This document shows, in pieces, positions 41,454-49,966 of a stretch of DNA of 49,966 bases (position 1 is the first letter of the stretch; every line of letters begins with the position of its first letter). The stretch is from positions 1-49,966 of the forward strand of contig CALODS010000071.1 of assembly GCA_942492225.1 (NCBI GenBank), given 5' to 3'. Below the pieces are notes generated by a model. That model saw only the letters and a program-made list of their open reading frames with translations, made no database searches and was not told the DNA's origin. A program made the translations under genes and the position numbers. The DNA is from JAFGTX01 sp942492225. GTDB lineage: Bacteria; Bacillota; Clostridia; Peptostreptococcales; Acidaminobacteraceae.

Positions 41454-42776
41454 ATGGGTTTACTGTCATTTAGAGGTGGTATTCATCCTCCGCATGCTAA
41501 AAAATCGACTGAAGAACTAGCGATTGTTAAAGCTGTTGAACCAACAATTGTTGCAATACCTTTGAGACAACATATTGGTGCACCATGTGATCCAATTGTA
41601 CAAAAGGGAGACGCAGTTCAAGTTGGTCAAAAGATCGGAGAGACCACTTCTTTTGTTTGCGCACCTGTTCACAGTTCAGTATCTGGGATTGTAAAAGAGG
41701 TTGTAAGTAAACCGACACTTGGTGGAGCAGACATGTGCGTTGTTATAGAAAACGACGGACTGAATACGCTACATGAAAGTGTCAAACCAAAGGGGAGTAT
41801 AGAATCTTTATCAAAAGATGAAATTCTGTCAATTATCAAAGAAGCGGGTATCGTAGGAATGGGTGGCGCTGGGTTTCCAACGTTTGTCAAATTATCACCA
41901 CCACCAGAAAAAACAATTGATGTTGTTATTTTAAATGGTGCAGAGTGTGAACCTTACCTTACAGCGGATCATCGTTTGATGCTAGAAACACCAAATGATG
42001 TTGTTGATGGCCTTAGAGCAATCATGAAGGCACTTGGTGTTTCAAAAGGGTATGTTGGTATCGAAAACAACAAACCAGATGCAATTGCATCAATGAAAGA
42101 AGCTGCAAAAGCATATAGTGATATTAATGTGGTGGGATTACATACTAAATATCCACAGGGTGCTGAAAAGCAGTTGATTTATGCATGTACACAGCGAGAA
42201 GTACCATCAGGTGGATTGCCTATGGATGCTGGCGCTGTTGTAAACAATGTTGCAACAGCAGCAGCGGTCGCAACAGTAATCAAAACTGGTATGCCTTTAA
42301 TTGATAGAATTTGTACGGTTACTGGTGGCGCTGTCGCAAAACCACAAAATTTATTAATTAAAAATGGTACCTTCTTAAATGAAATCGTAGAGCAATGTGA
42401 TGGATTTAAAGTGACACCGGGTAAAATTATTCTTGGTGGACCAATGATGGGAATGGCAACGGATCGTCTTGACATTCCATCGACAAAAACCACTTCTGGT
42501 ATCCTTTGTTTTGACGAAAAAGAAGCAACAATACCTGAAGCTTCAAATTGCATCAAGTGTGGAAAATGTGTTGAAATTTGCCCTGCATTTATTCAACCAG
42601 CATTACTAAGTGCATATGCTTTAAAAGATATGTTTGATGAAGCTGAGTCAAATAATATTCTAGACTGTATCGAGTGTGGATCGTGTTCGTTTGTATGTCC
42701 ATCGAAGCGCCCATTACTCCATTCTATTAGAGTTGCCAAAAGAGAAGTTTTAGCGGCAAGAAGAAAAGGTAAATAG
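41454..42776 (+). CDS. rnfC: Rnf complex subunit RnfC (NADH-binding)
   Basis: 440 residues from the ATG at 41454 with AAGGGGTG; an upstream GTG at 41406 lies in the leader stem and is unlikely. RnfC carries NADH/FMN oxidoreductase function of the ferredoxin:NAD+ pump. It begins FRGGIHPPHAKK, has GIVGMGGAGFPTFVK and LNGAECEPYLTADHR as the NADH/FMN-binding region, and ends with two [4Fe-4S] motifs, CIKCGKCVEICP and CIECGSCSFVCPSKRP. First gene of rnfCDGEAB; spacing to rnfD is 11 bases. Confidence 0.93.
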   Translation: MGLLSFRGGIHPPHAKKSTEELAIVKAVEPTIVAIPLRQHIGAPCDPIVQKGDAVQVGQKIGETTSFVCAPVHSSVSGIVKEVVSKPTLGGADMCVVIENDGLNTLHESVKPKGSIESLSKDEILSIIKEAGIVGMGGAGFPTFVKLSPPPEKTIDVVILNGAECEPYLTADHRLMLETPNDVVDGLRAIMKALGVSKGYVGIENNKPDAIASMKEAAKAYSDINVVGLHTKYPQGAEKQLIYACTQREVPSGGLPMDAGAVVNNVATAAAVATVIKTGMPLIDRICTVTGGAVAKPQNLLIKNGTFLNEIVEQCDGFKVTPGKIILGGPMMGMATDRLDIPSTKTTSGILCFDEKEATIPEASNCIKCGKCVEICPAFIQPALLSAYALKDMFDEAESNNILDCIECGSCSFVCPSKRPLLHSIRVAKREVLAARRKGK

Positions 42777-42787
42777 GGGAGGTTAAT

Positions 42788-43723
42788 ATGGAAACAAAAT
42801 TAAGAGTATCCTCATCTCCTCATATTCGCTCTAAAGATACAGTGAGTAACATTATGAGAGATGTTGTGATCGCATTATTACCTGCGACACTTTATGGTAT
42901 TTATATTTTTGGTGCTAATGCAGCATTGCTTGTTTTTGCAGCAGTTGCATCTGCAATGGTAACTGAAGCAGGTATCCAAAAATTAAAGAAACAAAAAGTA
43001 ACAATTAATGATTATTCTGCCATTGTTACAGGGTTATTAGTTGCATTAAATATTCCATCAACGGCACCAGTTTGGTTGCCGATTATCGGTAGTATGTTTG
43101 CGATTGCAATTGTTAAACAAGTATTTGGTGGTCTTGGCCATAACTTTATGAATCCAGCACTTGGTGCAAGAGCAATGCTAATGGCTTCTTGGCCAGTAGA
43201 AATGACAGCGTGGGTTAAGCCAGGTGCTGATGCGATTTCTTCTCCTACACCATTAGGTATCATTGGTGAAGGTTTAGATGTTGTATTACCATCTTTAACA
43301 GACGTAATGGTTGGTCAAACAGGTGGTTGTATTGGTGAAACTTCTGCGGCGTTACTTATTGCAGGTGGTCTTTACTTAATGTTTAGAAAAGTTATTTCTT
43401 ACAGAATTCCAGCATTCTATATTGGAACTGTATTTGTGATGACTTTCCTTTTAAATGGATTCGATTTATATATGGCAATTTATAATTTATTCCTTGGTGG
43501 ACTAATGTTAGGTGCTTTCTTTATGGCAACGGATTATTCGTCATCACCAATTAATGCAAAGGGACAAATATTCTTCGCTATTGGTTGTGGTTTATTAACA
43601 ACGATTATTAGAATCTTTGGTGGTTATCCTGAAGGGGTTTCATACTCGATTCTATTAATGAATGTTGCCGCACCACTTATTGAAAGATATACTCAACCTC
43701 GCGTATTTGGAGGTGCAAAATAA
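42788..43723 (+). CDS. rnfD: Rnf complex subunit RnfD
   Basis: 311 residues, ATG after GGGGAGG. An integral membrane protein with about ten helices. SSPTPLG near residue 155 is the site where FMN is attached covalently to Thr in this family. SSSPHIR at the N-terminus and FGGLGHNFMNPALGARAML are conserved RnfD/NqrB motifs. The stop codon overlaps the rnfG start by one base (TAATG). Together with RnfG it carries electrons across the membrane and helps drive Na+ or H+ export. Confidence 0.93.
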   Translation: METKLRVSSSPHIRSKDTVSNIMRDVVIALLPATLYGIYIFGANAALLVFAAVASAMVTEAGIQKLKKQKVTINDYSAIVTGLLVALNIPSTAPVWLPIIGSMFAIAIVKQVFGGLGHNFMNPALGARAMLMASWPVEMTAWVKPGADAISSPTPLGIIGEGLDVVLPSLTDVMVGQTGGCIGETSAALLIAGGLYLMFRKVISYRIPAFYIGTVFVMTFLLNGFDLYMAIYNLFLGGLMLGAFFMATDYSSSPINAKGQIFFAIGCGLLTTIIRIFGGYPEGVSYSILLMNVAAPLIERYTQPRVFGGAK

Positions 43724-44292
43724 TGAAAGAAATTATTAAATTAGGGTTAAAATTACTTTTAATTTGTTTGGTATCAGCGAGTTTACTTGCCGTAACAAAT
43801 GAAATGACTAAAGGTCCTATTCAAGCACAAAGAGATGCTGCTTCTCAAGCCGCTCGTCAAGAAGTTTTAGCTATTGCGGATGAATTTGTCGAGTTAGATG
43901 AAGTTGCTTTCGCCGCACTTGTTGAAAATAATCCAGCAGTACTTGAAGTATTTATGGGTAAAGCAGCAGGTGTTGATGTAGGTTATGTAATTAAGACGGC
44001 ACCAGTTGGTTTTGGTGGTCCAGTTACTGTTATTACTGGCATCAGTTTAGAAGGTAAATTAACAGGTGTTCGAGTGGGTAGTCATACTGAAACACCAGGT
44101 CTTGGTGGTATTGTTACAGAAGAAGGCTTCTATGGTCAATATTCTGATATGATAGCAGATGAGATTATGGTTTCTAAGACTGCAAAAACTGACTCAGCTA
44201 TTAAGGCAATTGCAGGGGCGACAATTTCGTCTCAAGCGGTTACTGATGGCGTCAACGATTCAATCAATGCTTTTAAAGCATTAGCAAATTAG
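43723..44292 (+). CDS. rnfG: Rnf complex subunit RnfG (covalent FMN)
   Basis: 189 residues with an N-terminal membrane helix (about 8-26) and an extracytosolic FMN-binding domain. ITGISLEGKLTGVRVGSHTETPGLGG is the conserved core. GATISSQAVTDGV near residues 166-178 is the flavinylation motif, with the Thr as attachment site. Translationally coupled to rnfD. Transfers electrons between RnfB/RnfD and the membrane subunits. Confidence 0.93.
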   Translation: MKEIIKLGLKLLLICLVSASLLAVTNEMTKGPIQAQRDAASQAARQEVLAIADEFVELDEVAFAALVENNPAVLEVFMGKAAGVDVGYVIKTAPVGFGGPVTVITGISLEGKLTGVRVGSHTETPGLGGIVTEEGFYGQYSDMIADEIMVSKTAKTDSAIKAIAGATISSQAVTDGVNDSINAFKALAN

Positions 44293-44304
44293 TGGAGGTG
44301 CGTT

Positions 44305-44895
44305 GTGAACATTAAGAATTTTACAAACGGGTTAATCAAAGACAATCCAGTTTTCGTACAAATGCTTGGTATGTGTCCAACACTTGCTGTTACGACCTCT
44401 GCGGTTAATGGTTTAGGTATGGGCATGGCGACAGCTGCCGTATTAACAGCTGCCAATGTGGTAATTTCGTTAATGCGTAAGTTTATTCCAGAAAAAATTA
44501 GAATACCTGCGTTTATCGTAGTTATTGCATCATTCGTAACGATTATTGGGATGATGATGGAAGGATATGTACCAGCACTATTTAGTGCACTGGGTTTATT
44601 TATTCCACTGATTGTTGTTAACTGTGTTATTTTAGCAAGAGCGGAAGCATTTGCTTTTAAAAACGGTGTTGTAGATTCTCTATTAGATGGATTAGGAATG
44701 GGTCTTGGGTTTACTTTGGCTTTAACTATTCTTGGTGCTGTTAGAGAATTATTTGGTGCAGGTAGTGTATTTGGGTTCTCTGTGTTTGGTGCGGCTTACA
44801 AGCCAGCATTAATTATGATTCTTCCTCCAGGAGCATTCTTGGCGTTGGGATTATTATTAGCAGGTATGAACGTAATGAACGCTAAGAAAGCTTAA
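44305..44895 (+). CDS. rnfE: Rnf complex subunit RnfE
   Basis: 196 residues starting at a GTG after GGAGGTGCGTT. Six membrane helices in the RnfA/RnfE (NqrD/NqrE) fold. NPVFVQMLGMCPTLAVTT and IPLIVVNCVILARAEAF supply the Cys-containing half-channel motifs that hold the membrane iron centre together with RnfA. Follows rnfG by 12 bases. Confidence 0.93.
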   Translation: MNIKNFTNGLIKDNPVFVQMLGMCPTLAVTTSAVNGLGMGMATAAVLTAANVVISLMRKFIPEKIRIPAFIVVIASFVTIIGMMMEGYVPALFSALGLFIPLIVVNCVILARAEAFAFKNGVVDSLLDGLGMGLGFTLALTILGAVRELFGAGSVFGFSVFGAAYKPALIMILPPGAFLALGLLLAGMNVMNAKKA

Positions 44896-44908
44896 GGGAG
44901 GATAGACA

Positions 44909-45490
44909 ATGAATGCAGGTGGTTTATTTGTAATCCTTGTAAGTTCAATTTTAGTAAATAACTTTGTACTTTCAAGATTCTTAGGTATTTGTCCGTTTCT
45001 TGGGGTTTCTAGAAAAGTTGAAACTGCATTTGGTATGGGCATGGCGGTAACATTCGTTATGACATTAGCGGGTATTATCACATACTTTATTCAAGTATTG
45101 GTATTAGATAAATTTGGTATCCAGTATTTACAAACAGTAGCGTTTATTTTGGTAATCGCTTCATTAGTACAATTTGTAGAAATCGTACTTCAAAAGTTTT
45201 CACCAACACTTTACCAAGCGTTAGGGGTATTTTTACCACTAATCACAACAAACTGTGCAGTACTTGGTCTTGCGTTGTTAAATATTCAATATGAATACAA
45301 TTTAATTCAAACGATTGTTCATTCTATTGGTGCGGCAGTTGGTTTCTCATTGGCCATCGTATTATTTGCGGGTTTAAGAGAAAAATTAGAAGTTGCAGAT
45401 GTTCCAAAACCTTTCCAAGGGTTTCCTGTTGCTTTAATTACAGCGTCTTTAATGTCTATCGCATTTTTAGGATTTGCAGGCTTAGTTTAG
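44909..45490 (+). CDS. rnfA: Rnf complex subunit RnfA
   Basis: 193 residues, ATG after GGGAGG. Six membrane helices; it is the partner half of RnfE with an inverted topology. Motifs NNFVLSRFLGICPFLGVS and LPLITTNCAVLGLAL hold the conserved Cys residues. Spacing to rnfE is 13 bases and to rnfB 19 bases, typical of the operon. Confidence 0.93.
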   Translation: MNAGGLFVILVSSILVNNFVLSRFLGICPFLGVSRKVETAFGMGMAVTFVMTLAGIITYFIQVLVLDKFGIQYLQTVAFILVIASLVQFVEIVLQKFSPTLYQALGVFLPLITTNCAVLGLALLNIQYEYNLIQTIVHSIGAAVGFSLAIVLFAGLREKLEVADVPKPFQGFPVALITASLMSIAFLGFAGLV

Positions 45491-45509
45491 GAAGAAAGGA
45501 TGTTAGGTT

Positions 45510-46496
45510 ATGGATATGAACAGTATTCTAATTGCCGGGGGTAGCCTTGGTACAATGGGATTATTATTTGGTGCCGGACTTGCCTATGCTTCTCAAAAAT
45601 TTGCTGTTGAGGTAGATCCTAGAGTAGTAGCTATTAGAGAAGCGGTGCCAGGTGCAAACTGTGGTGGTTGTGGCTACCCAGGATGTGATGGTTTCGCGGT
45701 TGCAGTAGTAGCTGGTGAAGCACCAATTACAGGTTGTCCAGTAGGTGGACCTGATTGTGCAAGTCAAATCGCTGCAGTAATGGGCATGGAAGCTGGCGAT
45801 TCGGTAAAGCAAGTTGCACGTGTACTATGTAATGGTAGCACTGATAAGTGCTCGAATAAATTTCAATACGATGGCTTCACGGATTGTAGAGCGGCAATGG
45901 TAACTCTTGGTGGACCAAAGACTTGTTCGGCTGGTTGTATGGGCCTTGGTACATGTGAGAGAGCTTGTCCATTTGATGCAATTCACATTAACGATAAAAC
46001 AGGTCTTGCGGAAGTAGATCCAGAAAAATGTACAGCATGTGGAAAATGTTTAGATGCTTGTCCTAAAAATGTTATCGCTTATGTTCCTTACTCACAATTT
46101 ACAATTGTAGATTGCATGAATAAGGAAAAAGGTGGTCATGTAAAAAAGAATTGTAGTGTAGCATGTATCGCTTGTGGGATGTGTGAAAGAGCATGTTCGT
46201 TTGATGCGATTCACGTTGAAAACAATGTGGCAATCATTGATTATGATAAGTGTACAAACTGTATGGTTTGTGTAGAAAAGTGTCCTACGAAAGCAATTTA
46301 CGGCGATTTAAGTTTAAGAAAGACAGCGTTTATCATTGAAGAGAAATGTATTGGCTGTACAATCTGTGCTAAGAAATGTCCTGTTGATGCGATTGAAGGC
46401 GAATTAAAAGGATTGCATAAAGTGGATTCTGAAAAATGTATCGGTTGTGGCGTTTGTGAAGAGAAATGCCCTAAAGATGCAATTGAAATGAAATAA
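45510..46496 (+). CDS. rnfB: Rnf complex subunit RnfB (ferredoxin-oxidising)
   Basis: 328 residues. The N-terminal membrane helix (about 5-25) is followed by the Fe-S domain NCGGCGYPGCDGF. Six ferredoxin-like CxxCxxC…CP motifs come next: CMGLGTCERACPFDAI, CTACGKCLDACP, CIACGMCERACS, CTNCMVCVEKCP, CIGCTICAKKCP and CIGCGVCEEKCP. This long form with many clusters is typical of clostridial and acetogenic Rnf rather than the short proteobacterial RnfB. It takes electrons from reduced ferredoxin. The start is an ATG at 45510; a terminator follows the stop. Confidence 0.93.
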   Translation: MDMNSILIAGGSLGTMGLLFGAGLAYASQKFAVEVDPRVVAIREAVPGANCGGCGYPGCDGFAVAVVAGEAPITGCPVGGPDCASQIAAVMGMEAGDSVKQVARVLCNGSTDKCSNKFQYDGFTDCRAAMVTLGGPKTCSAGCMGLGTCERACPFDAIHINDKTGLAEVDPEKCTACGKCLDACPKNVIAYVPYSQFTIVDCMNKEKGGHVKKNCSVACIACGMCERACSFDAIHVENNVAIIDYDKCTNCMVCVEKCPTKAIYGDLSLRKTAFIIEEKCIGCTICAKKCPVDAIEGELKGLHKVDSEKCIGCGVCEEKCPKDAIEMK

Positions 46497-46503
46497 AAAA
46501 GTT

Positions 46504-46534
46504 AGAGCTATCTCAAATGAGATAGCTTTTTTTT
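46504..46534 (+). terminator. Terminator of the rnf operon
   Basis: AGCTATCTCA-AA-TGAGATAGCT with a run of eight T. It ends the operon eight bases after the rnfB stop. Confidence 0.9.
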
Positions 46535-46650
46535 AGCAAATATAATAAGATAAACTGATAAGATATATTTCATAATCGAAGTATATAAAATGAAAGTTTT
46601 ACAAACTAGAAAATTAGTTATTAGGGAATAAATAAATTGTGGAGGAAATC

Positions 46651-47364
46651 ATGAGCGATAAGAATGTAACATCAGCAATTTTTGAAAGCGAAATAAAATG
46701 TCCGGTTTGTGATCAAACCTTTAAAATCAGTAAAACACGCTCTAAACAGTTGCGTTTCATTAAACGAGACACAGACAATTGTCCATATTATGAAGATGTT
46801 AATCCAATCTTTTATACGGCATATGTCTGTCCAGAATGTGGCTATGCTGCTCTAGAACGAAATTTTCCAGAGGTTTCTGTTGTTGCTAAAGCCGCTGTAT
46901 TAAAGAAAATCACTCCAAAATGGAATAAGCAAAATTTTGGTGGAACAAGAGATTTAAATAGAGCAATTTTAGTTCATAAGATTGTTTTATTAAATTATAC
47001 GGTAATGGAGTACCCTTACCATGAAATTGGAAAACTATGTCTAAAAATTGCTTGGTTATATCGCTATACAAATGATCCTAAAGAAATTGAATTCTTAAAG
47101 AATGCTTATAAGATGTTTGAAAAATCATATATGAATGAGCCATTAGATGAAGATCTTAGCAATGAGGCTAATGTATTATTTTTAATGGGTGAGACGGCAA
47201 GACGCTTGGAAATGTATAAAAAGTCAGTTGAATGGTTTGGCATGGCTTTGCAATCTGAAGGAATGAAAACGAATAAAGCTTTAGAAAAAATGACAAGAGA
47301 TCAGTGGTCTGAGGCAAAGAGTGCTTATAGTAAAATGAAAAAAGAAGACGAGACAAATGTATAA
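46651..47364 (+). CDS. DUF2225 family protein
   Basis: About 237 residues. The ATG at 46651 with GGAGG is preferred to the GTG at 46639. N-terminal zinc-binding part: IKCPVCDQTFK, then YVCPECGYAALERNF, two CxxC pairs. The C-terminal ~140 residues are helical and TPR-like (YHEIGKLCLKIAWLYRY … ANVLFLMGETARRLEMYKKSVEWFG). Common in clostridia, function unknown. No functional link to the rnf operon is visible beyond adjacency. Confidence 0.82.
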   Translation: MSDKNVTSAIFESEIKCPVCDQTFKISKTRSKQLRFIKRDTDNCPYYEDVNPIFYTAYVCPECGYAALERNFPEVSVVAKAAVLKKITPKWNKQNFGGTRDLNRAILVHKIVLLNYTVMEYPYHEIGKLCLKIAWLYRYTNDPKEIEFLKNAYKMFEKSYMNEPLDEDLSNEANVLFLMGETARRLEMYKKSVEWFGMALQSEGMKTNKALEKMTRDQWSEAKSAYSKMKKEDETNV

Positions 47365-47501
47365 TTATTAAAGAATTGCTTTCATTTTATTCATAATTTG
47401 TTCATGTATTGTCGTTAATATTAATATATACAAAAGAAAAACCCCAAACACATTATAACTCCCCCAAAGTTAAATAATGTATTTAAGTGATTATTGTCGC
47501 T

Positions 47502-47531
47502 AAGCCAGCTGATTCCTAGCTGGCTTTTTTG
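47502..47531 (+). terminator. Terminator in the gap before the PhzF-family gene
   Basis: AAGCCAGCT-gattcct-AGCTGGCTT followed by TTTTG. The remainder of 47365-47681 is AT-rich with no gene seen. Confidence 0.85.
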
Positions 47532-47681
47532 TGTTCTTAGTTCCTTTGTTGCCCGATGCAAACCGAACAATTATATGTTTTTTATGAGTACTGGTATGAT
47601 AATAAAATGTCCTATTGTATAATAAGAGTAGAATAACTAAAAAATAGAATTTATAATATATATGGAAGAGAGTTGATTATT

Positions 47682-48587
47682 GTGGAAATAGACATTTATC
47701 AAGTTGATGCTTTTGCAGAAGTAGAGGGCGGTGGTAACCCAGCGGGTGTTGTTCCAAATGCTAGGGGATTAAGCGATAATGATATGCAAAAAATAGCACA
47801 AGAAATGGGCTTATCTGAAACTGCATTTGTTTTTGATCGAGATAATGCCAATGGTTATGATTTTGAAGTGCGTTTTTTTAAACCAACTGAAGAAGTGGAC
47901 TTATGTGGTCACGCAACGATTGCCACATTTCATCTATTAAGTGAGTTGGGTATTATAGAAAAAAACAAAAAGGAATTGATTCAAAAAACTAAGGCTGGAT
48001 TGTTAGCAATTCGATTGAATCAGGATGGTATATTAATGCGTCAAGCCAGCCCAGTGAATGTTAATAAATCTATAGATTTTGAAAGATTGTATCAGGCGAT
48101 GGCTATTGAAAAAGAAACTGTTGGTTTATCTGGTATTATGATAAATCCAGAAATATGGTCGACAGGTCTTGCAGATGTTATCATGCCAATTAGAAATGTT
48201 GAGCTCTTAAAAATGATAAATCCCAAAATGGATGAATTAAGTAAAATAAGCAATGAACTAGGTGTTACAGGTGTTCACGCTTTTACAATTGATGAAAATG
48301 ATCAAGTCTGGTGCCGGAATTTCGCACCGGCCTGTGGTATTGATGAAGAATCTGCAACTGGAACATCAAACGGTGCTTTAGGGGCATTTTTACACTTAAA
48401 GGTTAATGAAAATATTGAACGAAATACTTTTACTGCATACCAAGGTGATTGGATGAGCAAACCGAGTCGTATAAAAGTAATGACCATACAAGGTGAGACG
48501 TTAGAAGTTTGGGTAGGCGGAAAGGCAATTACAATAGCGAAGGGTCTTATTACATTGCCTGAGATTGAACTAAAATTGTACAAATAG
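47682..48587 (+). CDS. PhzF-family isomerase/epimerase-like protein
   Basis: About 301 residues. The GTG at 47682, nine bases after GGAAGAGAG, fits better than the TTG at 47673. PhzF fold with two similar halves: YQVDAFAEVEGGGNPAGVV, GLSETAFVF with the catalytic Glu (near 47), VDLCGHATIATFHLL, and in the second half ACGIDEESATGTSNGALGAFL. Members catalyse proton-shift isomerisations; the substrate of most is unknown, and no phenazine genes are nearby. Frame intact. Confidence 0.88.
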   Translation: MEIDIYQVDAFAEVEGGGNPAGVVPNARGLSDNDMQKIAQEMGLSETAFVFDRDNANGYDFEVRFFKPTEEVDLCGHATIATFHLLSELGIIEKNKKELIQKTKAGLLAIRLNQDGILMRQASPVNVNKSIDFERLYQAMAIEKETVGLSGIMINPEIWSTGLADVIMPIRNVELLKMINPKMDELSKISNELGVTGVHAFTIDENDQVWCRNFAPACGIDEESATGTSNGALGAFLHLKVNENIERNTFTAYQGDWMSKPSRIKVMTIQGETLEVWVGGKAITIAKGLITLPEIELKLYK

Positions 48588-48612
48588 AACATAAATGAAG
48601 CGAGGCAAATTG

Positions 48613-49843
48613 ATGACAATAAAACGTGTAAAAGCGATGAGTTATATAAAATCATTCAACTGTATTGGTGGGCGTTGTCCTGATAACTGCTGCATAGGTT
48701 GGGATGTTGATATAGATAAAAAAACTTATCATGATTATAGAAAATGAAAAATTCTGTGCTTAACCCCAAATTTGAAATGCAGAAGTAATAAAGAATGATG
48801 ACTGCCCGATAAAAGAAATAGATTATGGGCAGAGAATTTTCGAAGTCATCAAAAAGATGTCCATTTTTAGACGATAATTTTCTTTGTGAAATACAAGTTC
48901 ATCATGGCGAAGAAGCATTATCAAAAGTTTGTAATGCATATCCAAGAGTTGTTAACTTGATTGATGGTTCTTTGGAATTATCTGCAACGATTTCTTGTCC
49001 AGAGGTTGCTAGGTTGATATTACTAGAGCGAATAGAACCTAATCTTGAAAATTTAGAGATGGATACCTCTCACTTTATAATTGCTAAACAAGTCAATACG
49101 AAGGATAAAAGTTTGAAAAATCACCCAGCAAAATTTTTCAATGAATTGCGAGATTTTTCGTTATACGTTATGAAACATTCAAATTACACTTTAAACGAAA
49201 AATTAATAATAATAGGTGATACACATCATAAAATGATGCCTTTGCATGCTGGTGGTGATTTAAATAAGACACCTTATGTAATAAAAGAATCTATCAATAA
49301 GATGGACAAAGAAGCATATGATTCTAAGTTGAATCATATCAAATCAAATATGACCTATCAGTTAAAATTTTTTCAAAAATGTACTAAGACATTACATAGC
49401 GATCCACAAATTGCTAAGCAACGGTTTGGCGATTATCTAAAATTAACTGCAAGTGGATTAGGTGTAAGTCAGCAGAAATTAACATCAAACGATTTTAAAC
49501 AGTATGAGCGATTCATAAAAGAAGAGGTGTCTCCTTTTATGGCGACACACGAAAAAATGTTTGAACGCTATATCATTAACTCAATGATAGAAAGCATGTA
49601 TCCTTTTTCAGAATAGTGTGACTCTTATGCGGGTTATACAATGTTAGTGTTAGATTATTAATGATAAAAGTCTTTTAGCTTGCATTGTATCTTCTGGAGA
49701 AGTTCACCTTGGAAACTGCAGTAGAATTAATTCAAACATTTTCAAAAACATTAGAGCACCATAAAACATTTATGAATGATATACTACAAGAATTGATGAT
49801 CACTGAAAAAGACGATATAAAATTGTTGTTACAGCTAATTTGA
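48613..49843 (+). pseudogene. fliB: Flagellin lysine-N-methylase (FliB-like), degraded by frameshifts
   Basis: ATG at 48613 begins KAMSYIKSFNCIGGRCPDNCCIGWDVDID, the Cys-rich N-terminus of FliB, and stops at 48745. Pieces in other frames continue (NSVLNPKFEMQK, then NDDCPIKEIDYG). The main open part, 48825-49616, has CPFLDDNFLCEIQVHHGEEALSKVCNAYPR, which supplies more of the expected Cys residues. After the stop at 49616 the C-terminal FliB signature VELIQTFSKTLEHHKTF continues to 49843 in another frame. At least three breaks exist. Intact FliB methylates flagellin lysines using SAM. Many breaks favour true decay, but some lie in A-rich tracts. The last ~120 bases (49844-49966) hold nothing that I can assign. 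Confidence 0.75.
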
Positions 49844-49966
49844 TGATAAAGTATCAATCTATGCTAGAATTGTAAAGGATTGGGTATAGGATTAATAATT
49901 ATAAGTGAGGGACCGTAAGATAAAAACATTTAATCATTACACTATAGAAGTAAAAATTGCAGATGA

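Overview
The window comes from a low-GC, AT-rich, motile anaerobic Firmicute, most likely a member of the Clostridia. The evidence is the rnfCDGEAB gene order with an RnfB carrying six [4Fe-4S] ferredoxin motifs, AbrB-family regulators, Gram-positive (Cheo-type) LexA boxes, strong AGGAGG-type ribosome binding sites, and chemotaxis and flagellin-modification genes. I cannot name the species.

Bases 1 to about 29,617 are accessory DNA. The left part (1-8,285) is an array of promoterless genes separated by seven copies of a ~127-132 bp element. Each copy has TGATTAGCGA near its left end and GCGAATCAC followed by a GTTRRRY-like box at its right end. In three units the first bases of the unit are the reverse complement of the bases that open the unit's own terminal element. 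This is the signature of integron gene cassettes with attC sites. No integrase is inside the window. Cargo: a broken leucine-rich-repeat gene, a small membrane protein, two HNH nucleases, two small unknown genes, a fusion of a methylase-like remnant, an HsdS-like domain and an AlbA_2 domain, and a DUF6236-like protein.

Next comes a defence island. It holds a PD-(D/E)XK/DUF5655 nuclease (8,338), two tandem TIR-like proteins with a caspase-like protease resembling type IV Thoeris (9,360-11,242), two small partner genes, a type I restriction-modification system with a broken hsdM (12,275-19,190), and a TIR-STAND-TPR protein with a 169-aa partner (19,598-22,647). An IS3-family (IS150-like) element has inserted exactly into a bidirectional terminator hairpin (22,697-24,232). 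Beyond it a peptidase-less LexA-like protein and a Dam-type methylase diverge around two SOS boxes.

The right part of the island (25,484-29,585) is an integration and regulation module: XRE repressor, AbrB-like regulator, sigma/LuxR-like HTH protein, small ORFs and a large serine recombinase. It ends at a 53-nt 3' fragment of a tRNA-Leu(GAG) that starts in the anticodon loop, so the recombinase element appears to have split this tRNA gene. The 5' half must lie to the left of the window.

From 29,670 on the sequence looks like ordinary chromosome: threonine aldolase, DAHP synthase, a chemoreceptor, a secreted HExxH protein, a LysM 5'-nucleotidase, a TSUP transporter, a CheY, an HD-GYP protein, the complete Rnf complex operon (preceded by a structured leader), a DUF2225 protein, a PhzF-family enzyme and a decayed flagellin lysine-N-methylase. 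Several genes carry single-base frameshifts (LRR gene, HNH gene, hsdM, one XRE gene, fliB). Some lie in homopolymers, so base-calling error has to be separated from true decay.
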